Below are positions 27,001 through 39,299 of a stretch of DNA of 64,000 nucleotides, piece by piece. Within the stretch, counting starts at the first letter, position 1. The number at the start of each line of letters is the position of its first letter. This stretch comes from Chondrosia reniformis (lineage: Eukaryota; Porifera; Demospongiae; Chondrillida; Chondrillidae): the NCBI GenBank assembly GCA_947172415.1, contig OX359189.1:4230501-4294500 (forward strand), given 5' to 3'. The position numbers and the translations under genes are program-made. Under the pieces are notes generated by a model, which saw only the letters and a list, made by a program, of their open reading frames with translations, made no database searches and had not been told where the DNA came from.

Positions 27001-30000
27001 TATCCCCGAGTTAAAAATGGCCGCCGATTTCGAAAATATGAGCTATGAAACCGAAACGAAAACCATTTCTAGAATAAAAATGGCCACCGAATCCGATTAA
27101 AGGGTCCCCGAAGCTCCACGACCTATCACCGAGATAAAAATGGCCACCGATTTCGAAAATATGGCTATGAAACCGTAATGGAGGTCGTTTCGAGGATAAA
27201 AATGGCCGCCGAATTTGATTAAAGGGTCCCCGAAGCTCTACAACCTATTCCTGAGTTAAAAATGGCCGCCGATTTTCAAAATATGTGCTATGAAGTTGTA
27301 ACAAAGACCGTTTCTAGGATAAAAATGGCCGCCTAAGCCGATTAAAGGGTCCCCGAAGCTTTACGACCTATCCCTTGTTAAAAATGGCCGCCGATTTTGA
27401 AAATATGGGCTATGAAGCCGTACTGAAGATAGTTTCTTGGAAAAAAATGGCCGCCGAATCCGATTAAAGGGTCCCCGAAGCTCTACGACCTATCCCCGAG
27501 TTAACAATGGCCGCCGATTTCGAAAATATGGTCTATGAAGCCGTAACGAAGACCATTTCTGGGATAAAAATGGCCGCCGAATCCGATTAAAGGGTCCCCG
27601 AAGCTCTACGACCTATCACCGAGATAAAAATGGCCACCGATTTCGAAAATTTGGGCTATGAAGCCGTTTCGAAGACAGTTTCTAGGATAAAAATGGCCGT
27701 CGAATCCGATTAAAGGGTCCCCGAAGCTCTACGACCTATCCCCGAGTTAAAAATGGCCGCCGATTTCGAAAATATGGGCTATGAAGCCGTCCCGAAGATA
27801 GTTTCTAGGATAAAAATGGCCGCCGAATCCGAATAAAGGGTCCCCGAAGCTCTACGACCTATCCCCGAGTTAAAAATGGCCGCCGATTTCGAAAATATGA
27901 GCTATGAAACCGAAACGAAGACCATTTCTAGGATAAAAATGGCCGCCGAATCCGATTAAAGGGTCCCCGAAGCTCCACGACCTATCCCCGAGTTAAAAAT
28001 GGCCGCCGATTTCGAAAATATGGGCTATGAAGCCGTACTGAAGATAGTTTCTTGGAAAAAAATGGCCGCCGAATCCGATTAAAGGGTCCCCGAAGCTCTA
28101 CGACCTATCCCCGAGTTAACAATGGCCGCCGATTTCGAAAATATGGTCTATGAAGCCGTAACGAAGACCATTTCTGGGATAAAAATGGCCGCCGAATCCG
28201 ATTAAAGGGTCCCCGAAGCTCTACGACCTATCACCGAGATAAAAATGGCCACCGATTTCGAAAATTTGGGCTATGAAGCCGTTTCGAAGACAGTTTCTAG
28301 GATAAAAATGGCCGTCGAATCCGATTAAAGGGTCCCCGAAGCTCTACGACCTATCCCCGAGTTAAAAATGGCCGCCGATTTCGAAAATATGGGCTATGAA
28401 GCCGTACCGAAGATAGTTTCTAGGATAAAAATGGCCGCCGAATCCGAATAAAGGGTCCCCGAAGCTCTACGACCTATCCCCGAGTTAAAAATGGCCGCCG
28501 ATTTCGAAAATATGAGCTATGAAACCGAAACGAAGACCATTTCTAGGATAAAAATGGCCGCCGAATCCGATTAAAGGGTCCCCGAAGCTCCACGACCTAT
28601 CACTGAGATAAAAATGGCCACCGATTTCGAAAATATGGCTATGAAACCGTAATGGAGGTCGTTTCGAGGATAAAAATGGCCGCCGAATTTGATTAAAGGG
28701 TCCCCGAAGCTCTACGACCTATTCCTGAGTTAAAAATGGCCGCCGATTTCGAAAATATGTGCTATGAAGTTGTAACAAAGACCGTTTCTAGGATAAAAAT
28801 GGCCGCCTAATCCGATTAAAGGGTCCCCGAAGCTTTACGACCTATCCCTTGTTAAAAATGGCCGCCGATTTTGAAAATATGGGCTATGAAGCCGTACTGA
28901 AGATAGTTTCTTGGAAAAAAATGGCCGCCGAATCCGATTAAATGGTCCCCGAAGCTCTACGACCTATCCCCGAGTTAACAATGGCCGCCGATTTCGAAAA
29001 TATGGTCTATGAAGCCGTTTCGAAGACAGTTTCTAGGATAAAAATGGCCGCCGAATCCGATTAAAGGGTCCCCGAAGCTCCACGACCTATCACCGAGATA
29101 AAAATGGCCACCGATTTCGAAAATTTGGGCTATGAAGCCGTTTCGAAGACAGTTTCTAGGATAAAAATGTCCGTCGAATCCGATTAAAGGGTCCCCGAAG
29201 CTCTACGACCTATCCCCGAGTTAAAAATGGCCGCCGATTTCGAAAATATGGGCTATGAAGCCGTACCGAAGACCGCTTCTAGGATAAAAATGGCCGCCGA
29301 ATCCGAAAAAAGGGTCCCCGAAGCTCTACGACCTATGCCCAAGTTAAAAATGGCCGCCGATTTCGAAAATATAAGCTATGAAGCCGTAACGAAGACCATT
29401 TCTAGGATAAAAATGGCCACCGAATCCGATTAAAGGGTCCCCGAAGCTCAACGACCTATCACCGAGATAAAAATGGCCACCGATTTCGAAAATATGGCTA
29501 TGAAACCGTAATGTAGGTCGTTTCGAGGATAAAAATGGCCGCCGAATTTGATTAAAGGGTCCCCGAAGCTCTACGACCTATTCCTGAGTTAAAAATGGCC
29601 GCCGATTTCGAAAATATGTGCTATGAAATTGTAACAAAGACCGTTTCTAGGATAAAAATGGCCGCCTAATCCGATTAAAGGGTCCCCGAAGCTCTACGAC
29701 CTATCCCCGAGTTAACAATGGCCGCCGATTTTGAAAATATGGGCTATGAAGCCGTTCTGAAGATAGTTTCTTGGATAAAAATGGCCGCCGAATCCGATTA
29801 AACGGTCCCCGAAGCTCTACGACCTATCACCGAAATAAAAATGGCCACCGATTTCGAAAATTTGGGCTATGAAGCCGTTTCGAAGACAGTTTCTAGGATA
29901 AAAATGGCCGTCGAATCCGATTAAAGGGTCCCCGAAGCTCTACGACCTATCCCCGAGTTAAAAATGGCCGCCGATTTCGAAAATATGGGCTATGAAGCCG

Positions 30001-30339
30001 TACCGAAGATAGTTTCTAGGATAAAAATGGCCGCCGAATCCGAATAAAGGGTCCCCGAAGCTCTACGACCTATCCCCGAGTTAAAAATGGCCGCCGATTT
30101 CGAAAATATGAGCTATGAAACCGAAACGAAGACCATTTCTACGATAAAAATGGCCGCCGAATCCGATTAAAGGGTCCCCGAAGCTCTACGACCTATCCCC
30201 GAGCTAAAAATGGCCGCCGATTTCGAAAATATAAGCTATGAAGCTGTTACGAAGACCATTTCTAGGATAAAAATGGCCGCCGAATCCGATTAAAGGGTCC
30301 CCGAAGCTCAACGACCTATCACCGAGATAAAAATGGCCA

Positions 30340-33230
30340 CCGATTTCGAAAATATGGCTATGAAACCGTAATGGAGGTCGTTTCGAGGATAAAAATGGCC
30401 GCCGAATTTGATTAAAGGGTCCCCGAAGCTCTACGACCTATTCCTGAGTTAAAAATGGCCGCCGATTTCGAAAATATGTGCTATGAAGTTGTAACAAAGA
30501 CCGTTTCTAGGATAAAAATGGCCACCTAATCCGATTAAAGGGTCCCCGAAGCTTTACGACCTATCCCTTGTTAAAAATTGCACGCCGATTTTGAAAATAT
30601 GGGCTATGAAGCCGTACTGAAGATAGTTTCTTGGAAAAAAATGGCCGCCGAATCCGATTAAAGGGTCCCCGAAGCTCTACGACCTATCCCCGAGTTAACA
30701 ATGGCCGCCGATTTCGAAAATATGGGCTATGAAGCCGTACCAAAGACCGCTTCTAGGATAAAAATGGCCGCCGAATCTGAATAAAGGGTCTCCGAAGCTC
30801 TACGACCTATCCCCGAGTTAAAAATGGCCGCCGATTTCGAAAATATAAGCTATGAAGCTGTTACGAAGACCATTTCTAGGATAAAAATGGCCGCCGAATC
30901 CGATTAAAGGGTCCCGGAAGCTCCACGACCTATCACCGAGATAAAAATGGCCACCGATTTCGAAAATTTGGGCTATGAAGCCGTATCGAAGACAGTTTTT
31001 AGGATAAAAATGGCCGTCGAATCCGATTAAAGGGTCCCCGAAGCTATACGACCTATCCCCGAGTTAAAAATGGCCGCCGATTTCGAAAATATGGTCTATG
31101 AAGCCGTACCGAAGACCGCTTCTAGGATAAAAATAGCCGCCGAATCCGAATAAAGGGTCCCCGAAGCTCTACGACCTATCCCCGGGTTAAAAATGGCCGC
31201 CGATTTCGAAAATATAAGCTATGAAGCCGAAACGAAGACCATTTCTAGGATAAAAATGGCCGCCGAATCCGATTAAAGGGTCCCCGAAGCTCCACGACCT
31301 ATCACCGAGATAAAAATGGCCACCGATTTCGAAAATATGGCTATGAAACCGTAATGGAGGTCGTTTCGAGGATAAAAATGGCCGCCGAATTTGATTAAAG
31401 GGTCCCCGAAGCTCTACGACCTATTCCTGAGTTAAAAATGGCCGCCGATTTCGAAAATATGTGCTATGAAGTTGTAACAAAGACCGTTTCTAGGATAAAA
31501 ATGGCCGCCTAATCCGATTAAAGGGTCCCCGAAGCTTTACGACCTATCCCTTGTTAAAAATTGCGCGCCGATTTTGAAAATATGGGCTATGAAGCCGTAC
31601 TGAAGATAGTTTCTTGGAAAAAAATGGCCGCCGAATCCGATTAAAGGGTCCCCGAAGCTCTACGACCTATCCCCGAGTTAACAATGGCCGCCGATTTCGA
31701 AAATATGGGCTATGAAGCCGTACCAAAGACCGCTTCTAGGATAAAAATGGCCGCCGAATCTGAATAAAGGGTCTCCGAAGCTCTACGACCTATCCCCGAG
31801 TTAAAAATGGCCGCCGATTTCGAAAATATAAGCTATGAAGCTGTTACGAAGACCATTTCTAGGATAAAAATGGCCGCCGAATCCGATTAAAGGGTCCCGG
31901 AAGCTCCACGACCTATCACCGAGATAAAAATGGCCACCGATTTCGAAAATTTGGGCTATGAAGCCGTATCGAAGACAGTTTCTAGGATAAAAATGGCCGT
32001 CGAATCCGATTAAAGGGTCCCCGAAGCTATACGACCTATCCCCGAGTTAAAAATGGCCGCCGATTTCGAAAATATGGTCTATGAAGCCGTACCGAAGACC
32101 GCTTCTAGGATAAAAATAGCCGCCGAATCCGAATAAAGGGTCCCCGAAGCTCTACGACCTATCCCCGGGTTAAAAATGGCCGCCGATTTCGAAAATATAA
32201 GCTATGAAGCCGAAACGAAGACCATTTCTAGGATAAAAATGGCCGCCGAATCCGATTAAAGGGTCCCCGAAGCTCTACGACCTATCCCCGAGCTAAAAAT
32301 GGCCGCCGATTTCGAAAATATAAGCTATGAAGCTGTTACGAAGACCATTTCTAGGATAAAAATGGCCGCCGAATCCGATTAAAGGGTCCCCGAAGCTCCA
32401 CGACCTATCACCGAGATAAAAATGGCCACCGATTTCGAAAATATGGCTATGAAACCGTAATGGAGGTCGTTTCGAGGATAAAAATGGCCGCCGAATTTGA
32501 TTAAAGGGTCCCCGAAGCTCTACGACCTATTCCTGAGTTAAAAATGGCCGCCGATTTCGAAAATATGTGCTATGAAGTTGTAACAAAGACCGTTTCTAGG
32601 ATAAAAATGGCCGCCTAATCCGATTAAAGGGTCCCCGAAGCTCTACGACCTATCCCCGAGTTAACAATGGCCGCCGATTTCGAAAATATGGGCTATGAAG
32701 CCGTACCAAAGACCGCTTCTAGGATAAAAATGGCCGCCGAATCTGAATAAAGGGTCTCCGAAGCTCTACGACCTATCCCCGAGTTAAAAATGGCCGCCGA
32801 TTTCGAAAATATAAGCTATGAAGCTGTTACGAAGACCATTTCTAGGATAAAAATGGCCGCCGAATCCGATTAAAGGGTCCCGGAAGCTCCACGACCTATC
32901 ACCGAGATAAAAATGGCCACCGATTTCGAAAATTTGGGCTATGAAGCCGTATCGAAGACAGTTTCTAGGATAAAAATGGCCGTCGAATCCGATTAAAGGG
33001 TCCCCGAAGCTATACGACCTATCCCCGAGTTAAAAATGGCCGCCGATTTCGAAAATATGGTCTATGAAGCCGTACCGAAGACCGCTTCTAGGATAAAAAT
33101 AGCCGCCGAATCCGAATAAAGGGTCCCCGAAGCTCTACGACCTATCCCCGGGTTAAAAATGGCCGCCGATTTCGAAAATATAAGCTATGAAGCCGAAACG
33201 AAGACCATTTTTAGGATAAAAATGGCCGCC
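30340..33230 (+). repeat. 983-bp higher-order repeat, three copies, next to the palindrome centre
   Basis: Diagnostic variants recur exactly 983 bp apart: CCAAAGACCGC-type monomers with anchors at 30,721, 31,704 and 32,687, and AATATAAGCT-type monomers with anchors at 31,211, 32,194 and 33,177. The length equals 8 x 123 minus 1; the missing base is in the AATATGGCTATG variant (one G fewer than AATATGGGCTATG). The third copy gains one monomer near 32,300 and lacks another, so local rearrangement went on after amplification. Confidence 0.85.
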
Positions 33231-33840
33231 GAATCCGATTAACGGGTCTTCGAAGCTCTACGACCTATCCCTGAGTTAAAATGGCCGCCGATTTCAAAAA
33301 TATGGGTTATGAGGTTGTAACAAAGACCGTTTCTAGGATAATAGTGGCCGCCGTATCCGATCAAAGGGTCCCCTAAGCTCTCCGACCTATCCCCGAGTTA
33401 AAAATGATCTCCGATTTTCAAAAATACACCTTTTTTGCCCTCACAGGCCAGTAAGGCCATTAAAACCATCATCGCCAAAAGTGCCAATGAGGTCCAAAAC
33501 GGCAATTTTGGAAATGAAGCCCTTAACGGCTTTACTAGCCGGCGGGAGTCAAAAGGGAATTTTTCAAAAAAAACCATTTTTGCCCCCACATGCCAGTCAG
33601 GCCGTTAAGAGCCTTATCGCCAAAAAGGCCGATGGGGTCCAAAACGGCCATTTTTGAAATGAAGCCCTAAACGGCCTCACTGCCCGGCGGGAGTCAGAAT
33701 GGCATTTTTCAAAAAACGCCGTTTTTGCCCTCACAGGCCAGAAAGGCCGTTAAGACCCTCATGGCTTAAAGTGCCGATGGGGTCCAAAACGGCCATTTTT
33801 GAAATGAAGCCCTTAACGGCCTCACTGGCCGGCGGGAGTC

Positions 33841-33870
33841 AAAATGGCATTTTTCAAAAAACGCCATTTT
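33841..33870. other. 30-bp near-perfect hairpin, present in most spacer units (example)
   Basis: AAAATGGC (33,841-33,848) pairs with GCCATTTT (33,863-33,870), and inside it TTTTT pairs with AAAAA around a 2-base loop, with one A-C mismatch. The same palindrome, with small changes, recurs every 145 bp through the spacer. Confidence 0.8.
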
Positions 33871-34710
33871 TGTCCTCACAGGCCAGAAAGGCCGTTAAGA
33901 CCCTCATGGCTAAAAGGGCCGATGAGGTTCAAATCGGACATTTTTGAAATGAAGCCCTTAACGGCCTCACTTGCCGGCGGCAGTCAAAATGGCATTTTTC
34001 AAAAAACTCCGTTTTTGCCCACACAGGCCAGAAAGGCCGTTAAGACCCTTATGGCCTAAAGTGCCGATGGGGTCCAAAACGACCATTTTTGAAATGAAGC
34101 CATTAACGGCCTCACTGACCGGCGGCAGTCAAAATGGCATTTTTCAAAAAACGCCATTTTTGCCCTCACAGTCCAGAAAGGCCGTTAAGACCCTCATGGA
34201 TAAAAGGGCCGATGGGGTCCAAAACGGCCATTTTTGAAATGAAGCCCTTAACGGCCTCACTGGCCGGCGGGAGTCAAAATGGCATTTTTCAAAAAACGCC
34301 ATTTTTGTCCTCACAGGCCAGAAAGGCCGTTAAGACCCTCATGGCTAAAAGGGCCGATGGGGTTCAAATCGGACATTTTTAAAATGAAGCCCTTAACGGC
34401 CTCACTGGCCGGCGGCAGTCAAAATGGCATTTTTCAAAAAACTTCGTTTTTGCCCTCACAGGCCAGAAAGGCCGTTAAGACCCTTATGGCCTAAAGTGCC
34501 GATGGGGTCCAACACGACCATTTTTGAAATGAAGCCCTTAACGGCCTCACTGACCGGCGGCAGTCAAAATGGCATTTTTCAAAAAACGCCATTTTTGCCC
34601 TCACAGTCCAGAAAGGCCGTTAAGACCCTCATGGATAAAAGGGCCGATGGGGTCCAAAACGACAATTTTTGAAATGAAGCTCTTAACGGCCTTACAGGGC
34701 GGCGTGAGTC
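33841..34710 (+). repeat. 435-bp trimeric higher-order repeat in the spacer satellite (two copies)
   Basis: Units at 33,841, 33,986 and 34,131 have distinct variants (TTTGTCCTCAC with TTCAAATCGG; CCTAAAGTGCC; CACAGTCCAG with ATGGATAAAAG). The same three variants recur in the same order at 34,276, 34,421 and 34,566. The higher-order period is therefore 3 x 145 = 435 bp. Confidence 0.88.
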
Positions 34711-36359
34711 AAAATGGCATTTTCAAAGAACGCCGTTTTTGCCCCCACAGGCCAGTCAGGCCTGTAAGAGCCTTATCGCCAAAAGGACCGATGGGGTCAA
34801 AAACGGCCATTTTTGAAATGAAGCCCTAAACGGCCTTTCTGGCCGGCGGGAGTCAAAATGGCATTTTTCAAAAAACACCGTTTTTGCCCACACAGGCCAG
34901 TCAGGCCGTTAAGACCCTCATGTCCAAAAGGCCGATTGGGTCGAAAACGGCCTTTTTGGAATTGAACCCCTTAACGTCCTTACTGGCCTGTGAGGTCAAA
35001 ATCGGCGTTTTTTGAAAAATGCCATTTTGACTCCCACTAGCGAGTAAGGCCTTTAAGGGCCTCATCTCCAAAAAGGCAGTTTTGGCCCTCAACGGCCATA
35101 TTAGGTCGAGGGTCATAACGGCCTTACCGGTCTATGAGGGCAAAAACGGCCTTTTTTCGAATTTGGTGGATATTTTTATCTCGGTGATAGGTCGTTGAAC
35201 TTTGAGGACCTTTTAATCGGATTCGGCGGCCATTTTCATCCTAGAAACGGTCTTCGTTACAGCTTCATAGCCCATATTTTCGAAATCGACGGCTATTTTT
35301 ATATCGATGATAGGTCGTAGAGCTTCGGGGACCCTTTAATCGGTTTAGGCGGCCATTTTTATCCTAGAAACGGTCTTCGTTACGGCTTCATAGCCCATAT
35401 TTTGGAAATCGTCGGCCATTTTTAGCTCGGGGATAGTTCTTAGAGCTTCGGGGACCCTTTAATCGGATTCAGCGGCCATTTTTATCCTAGAAACGGTCTT
35501 CGTTACGGCTTCATAGCCCATATTTTGGAAATCGTCGGCCATTTTTAGCTCGGGGATAGTTCGTAGAGCTTCGGGGACCCTTTAATCGGATTCAGCGGCC
35601 ATTTTTATCGTGGAAACGGTCTTCGTTACGGCTTCATAGCCCATATTTTGGAAATCGGCGGCCATTTTTAGCTAGGGGATAGTTCGTAGAGCTTCGGGGA
35701 CCCTTTAATCGGATTCAGCGGCCATTTTTATCCTAGAAACGGTCTTCGTTACGGCTTCATCGCCCATATTTTGGAAATTGGCGGCCATTTTTAGCTAGGG
35801 GATAGTTCGTAGAGCTTCGGGGACCCTTTAATCGGTTTAGGCGGCCATTTTTATCCTAGAAACGGTCCTCGTTACGGCTTCATAGCCCATATTTTGGAAA
35901 TTGTCGGCCATTTTTAGCTCGGGGATAGTTCGTAGAGCTTCGGGGACCCTTTAATCGGATTCAGTGGCCATTTTTATCCTAGAAACGGTCTTCGTTACGG
36001 CTTCATAGGCCATATTTTGGAAATCGGCGGCCATTTTTAGCTCGGGGATAGTTCGTAGAGCTTTGGGGACCCTTTAATCGGATTAGGCGGCCATTTTTAT
36101 CCTAGAAACGGTCTTCGTTACGGCTTCATAGACCATATTTTGGAAATCGGCGGCCATTTTTAGCTAGGGGATAGTTCGTAGAGCTTCGGGGACCCTTTAA
36201 TCGGATTCAGCGGCCATTTTTATCCTAGAAACGGTCTTCGTTACGGCTTCATAGCCCATATTTTGGAAATCGTCGGCCATTTTTAGCTCGGGGATAGTTC
36301 GTAGAGCTTCGGGGACCCTTTAATCGGATTAGGCGGCCATTTTTATCCTAGAAACGGTC

Positions 36360-37590
36360 TTCGTTACGGCTTCATAGACCATATTTTGGAAATCGGCGGC
36401 CATTTTTAGCTAGGGGATAGTTCGTAGAGCTTCGGGGACCCTTTAATTGGATTAGGCGGCCATTTTTATCCTAGAAACTGTCTTCGTTACGGCTTCATAG
36501 CCCATATTTTCGAAATCAGCGGCCATTTTTATCTCGGTGTTAGGTCGTAGAGCTCCGGGGACCCTTTAATCGGATTCAGCGGCCATTTTTATCCTAGAAA
36601 TGGTGTTCATTACGGCTTCATAGCCCATATTTTGGAAATCGGCAGCCATTTTTCGTTGGGGGATAGGTCGTAGAGCTTCGGGGACCCTTTAATCGGATTA
36701 GGCAGCCATTTTTATCCTAGAAACAGTCTTGGTTACGGCTTCATAGCCCATATTTTCGAAATCGGCGGCCATATTTAAATCGGTGATAGGTCGTAGAGCT
36801 TCGTGGACTCTTTCATCGGATAAGGCGGCCTTTTTTATCCCATAAATGGTCTTCGTTACGGCTTCATAGACCATATTTTTGAAATCGGTGGCCATTTTTA
36901 GCTCGGGGATAGGTCGTAGAGCTTCGGGGACCCTTTAATCGGATTAGGCGGCCATTTTTATCCTAGAAACGGTCTTCGTTACGGCTTCATAGACCATATA
37001 TTGGAAATCGGCGGCCATTTTTAGCTAGGGGATAGTTCGTAGAGCTTCGGGGACCCTTTAATCGGATTAGGCGGCCATTTTTATCCTAGAAACTGTCTTC
37101 GTTACGGCTTCATAGCCCATATTTTCGAAATCAGCGGCCATTTTTATCTCGGTGTTAGGTCGTAGAGCTTCGGGGACCCTTTAATCGGATTCAGCGGCCA
37201 TTTTTATCCTAGAAATGGTCTTCATTACGGCTTCAATAGCCCATATTTTGGAAATCGGCAGCCATTTTTCGTTGGGGGATAGGTCGTAGAGCTTCGGGGA
37301 CCCTTTAATCGGATTAGGCAGCCATTTTTATCCTAGAAACGGTCTTGGTTACGGCTTCATAGCCCATATTTTCGAAATCGGCGGCCATATTTAAATCGGT
37401 GATAGGTCGTAGAGCTTCGTGGACTCTTTCATCGGATAAGGCGGCCATTTTTATCCCATAAATGGTCTTCGTTACGGCTTCATAGACCATATTTTTGAAA
37501 TCGGTGGCCATTTTTAGCTCGGGGATAGGTCGTAGAGCTTCGGGGACCCTTTAATCGGATTAGGCGGCCATTTTTATCCTAGAAATGGCC
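36360..37590 (-). repeat. 616-bp tandem duplication in the right satellite array
   Basis: Two near-identical five-monomer blocks. A 65-codon minus-strand frame built of 41-residue repeats occurs at 36,698-36,895 and again at 37,314-37,511, an offset of 616 (5 x 123 plus 1). The extra base is an A in the CTTCAATAGCCC of the second block. The frames are open because GAT-GAA replaces GAT-TAA, but the stretch is short and otherwise looks like ordinary satellite. Confidence 0.85.
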
Positions 37591-39299
37591 TTCGTTACGG
37601 ATTCATAGCCCATATTTTGGAAATTGGCGGCCATTTTTAGCTTGGGGATAGTTCGTAGAGCTTTGGGGACCCTTTAATCGGATTAGGCGGCCATTTTTAT
37701 CCCAGAAATGGTCTTAGTTACGGCTTCATAGCCCATATTTTGGAAATCGGCGGCCATTTTTAGCTCAGGGATAGGTCGTAGAGCTTCGGGGACCATTTAA
37801 TCGGATTAGGCGGCCAATTTTATCCTAGAAACGGTCTTGGTTAGGGCTTCATAGTCCATATTTTCTAAATCGGCGGCTATTTTTAACTCAGGGATAGGTC
37901 GTAGAGTTTCGGGGACCCTTTAATCGGATTAGGCGGCCAATTTTATCCTAGAAACGGTCTTGGTTACGGCTTCATAGACCATATTTTCTAAATCGGCGGC
38001 CATTTTTAACTCAGGGATAGGTCGTAGAGTTTCTGGGACCCTTTAATCGGATTAGGCGGCCATTTTTATCCTAGAAACTGTCTTCGGTATGGCTTCATAG
38101 CCCATATTTTAAAAATCGGCGGCCATTTTTATCTCGGTGATAGGTTGTGGAACTTCGGGGAACCTTTAATCGGATTCCGCGGCCATTTTTATCCTAGAAA
38201 TGGTCTTTCTTACGGCTTCATAGCCCATAATTAGGAAATCGGCGGCCATTTTTATCTTGTTGATTGGTCGTAGAGCTTCGGGGACCCTTTATTCAGATTC
38301 TGCGGCCATTTTCATCCTAGAAACGGTCTTCGGTACGGCTTCATAGCCCATATTTTCAAAATCGGCGGCCATGTTTAACTCGGGGATAGATCATAGAGCT
38401 TCGGGGACCCTTAATTCGGTTTTGGCAGCCATTTTTCTCCTATAATCGGTCTTCGTTACAACTTCATAGTCCATATTTTCGAAATCATCGGCCATTTTTA
38501 AGTCGGGAAAGGTCGTAGAGCTTAGGGGACCCTTTAATCCGGTTCAGTGGCCATTTTTATCCTAGAAATGTACTTCGGTACAGCTTCATAGCCCATATTT
38601 TCGAAATCGGCGGCCATTTTTATTTCGGCGATAGGTCGTAAACCTTCTGGGACCTTTTAATCGGATTCAGCGGCCATTTTTATCCTAGAAACGGTCTTCG
38701 GTACGCTTCATAGCCCATATTTTCGAGATGGGCGGCCATTTTATCTCGGTGATAGGTCATAGAGCTTCAGGGACCCTATAATAGGATTCGTCGGCCATTT
38801 TTATCCTAGAAATGGTCTTTGTCACGGCTTCATAGTCCATATTTTCTAAATCGGCTGCCATTTTTAACTCGGGGATAGGTCTTCGATCTTTGAGGACCCT
38901 TTATTTGTATTCGGCGGCAATTTTTATCTCGGTGATAGGTATTAGAGTTTTGGGGACCCTTTAATCGGATTCGGCGGCCATTTTATCCTAGAAACGGTTT
39001 TCGGAACGGCTTCATAGCCCATATTTTCGAAATTGGCGGCCATTTTTATCTCGGTGTTAGGTCGTAGAGCTTCAGGGACCCTTTAATCGGATTCAGCGGC
39101 CATTTTTATCCTAGAAATGGTCTTCGTTAGGGCTTCATAGCCCATATTTTCGAAATTGGCGGCCATTTTTAACTCAGGGTTAGGTCGTAGAGCTTCGGGG
39201 ACCCTTTAATCGGATTAGGCGGCCATTTTTATCCTAGAAATGGTCTTCGTTACTGCTTCATAGCCCATATTTTCGAAATCAGCGGCCATATTTAACTCG

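Larger units (their letters stand above)
12228..33421 (+). repeat. 123-bp satellite array, left arm (about 172 monomers)
   Basis: About 21.2 kb of head-to-tail 123-bp monomers. Key blocks in order are AAAAATGGCCGCCGAATCC, GATTAAAGGGTCCCCGAAG, CTCTACGACCTATC, GAGTTAAAAATGGCCGCC, GATTTCGAAAATATGGGC, TATGAAGCCGTAACGAAGAC and GTTTCTAGGAT. The monomer is itself an ancient dimer of about 60 and 63 bp, each half opening with AAAAATGGCCGCCGA. A typical monomer has 12 CpGs (observed/expected about 1.6 by hand count). Units at the outer edge (12-16 kb) are diverged and carry CCTAGG, while units nearest the centre (26-33 kb) are strongly homogenised. The monomer is 41 codons long; a recurring TAA inside GATTAAAGG interrupts the frame that starts at ATGGCC. 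I see no functional gene in the array. Confidence 0.97.
33422..35156. repeat. 145-bp spacer satellite at the palindrome centre, with orientation switch near 34,985
   Basis: Tandem 145-bp units unrelated in overall sequence to the 123-bp satellite. AAAATGGCATTTTTC-type anchors fall at 33,551, 33,696, 33,841, 33,986, 34,131, 34,276, 34,421, 34,566, 34,711 and 34,855. Units contain GGCCGTTAAGACC, GATGGGGTCC, GAAATGAAGCCCTTAACGG and GGCCGGCGGGAGTC. From about 34,986 the same unit runs in reverse complement (TTTTTTGAAAAATGCC at about 35,008, then GACTCCC). Overlapping open frames on the + strand arise because 145 leaves a remainder of 1 when divided by 3, so each unit shifts frame; I do not regard them as genes. 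Confidence 0.92.

Noticed and set aside
16448-29433. 62-68-codon open frames in the left satellite array
   Set aside because: They are one or two satellite monomers read in the 41-codon frame and end at the built-in TAA. Listed as a property of the satellite, not as genes.
33699-34829. Series of overlapping 71-88-codon open frames on the + strand in the spacer
   Set aside because: They repeat every 145 bp in shifted frames and follow from the repeat length and lack of stops in two frames; no start context, splice pattern or conserved domain supports a gene.
33422-35156. CRISPR array (regular direct repeats)
   Set aside because: Units are contiguous 145-bp tandem copies with no unique spacers, and the setting is eukaryotic.
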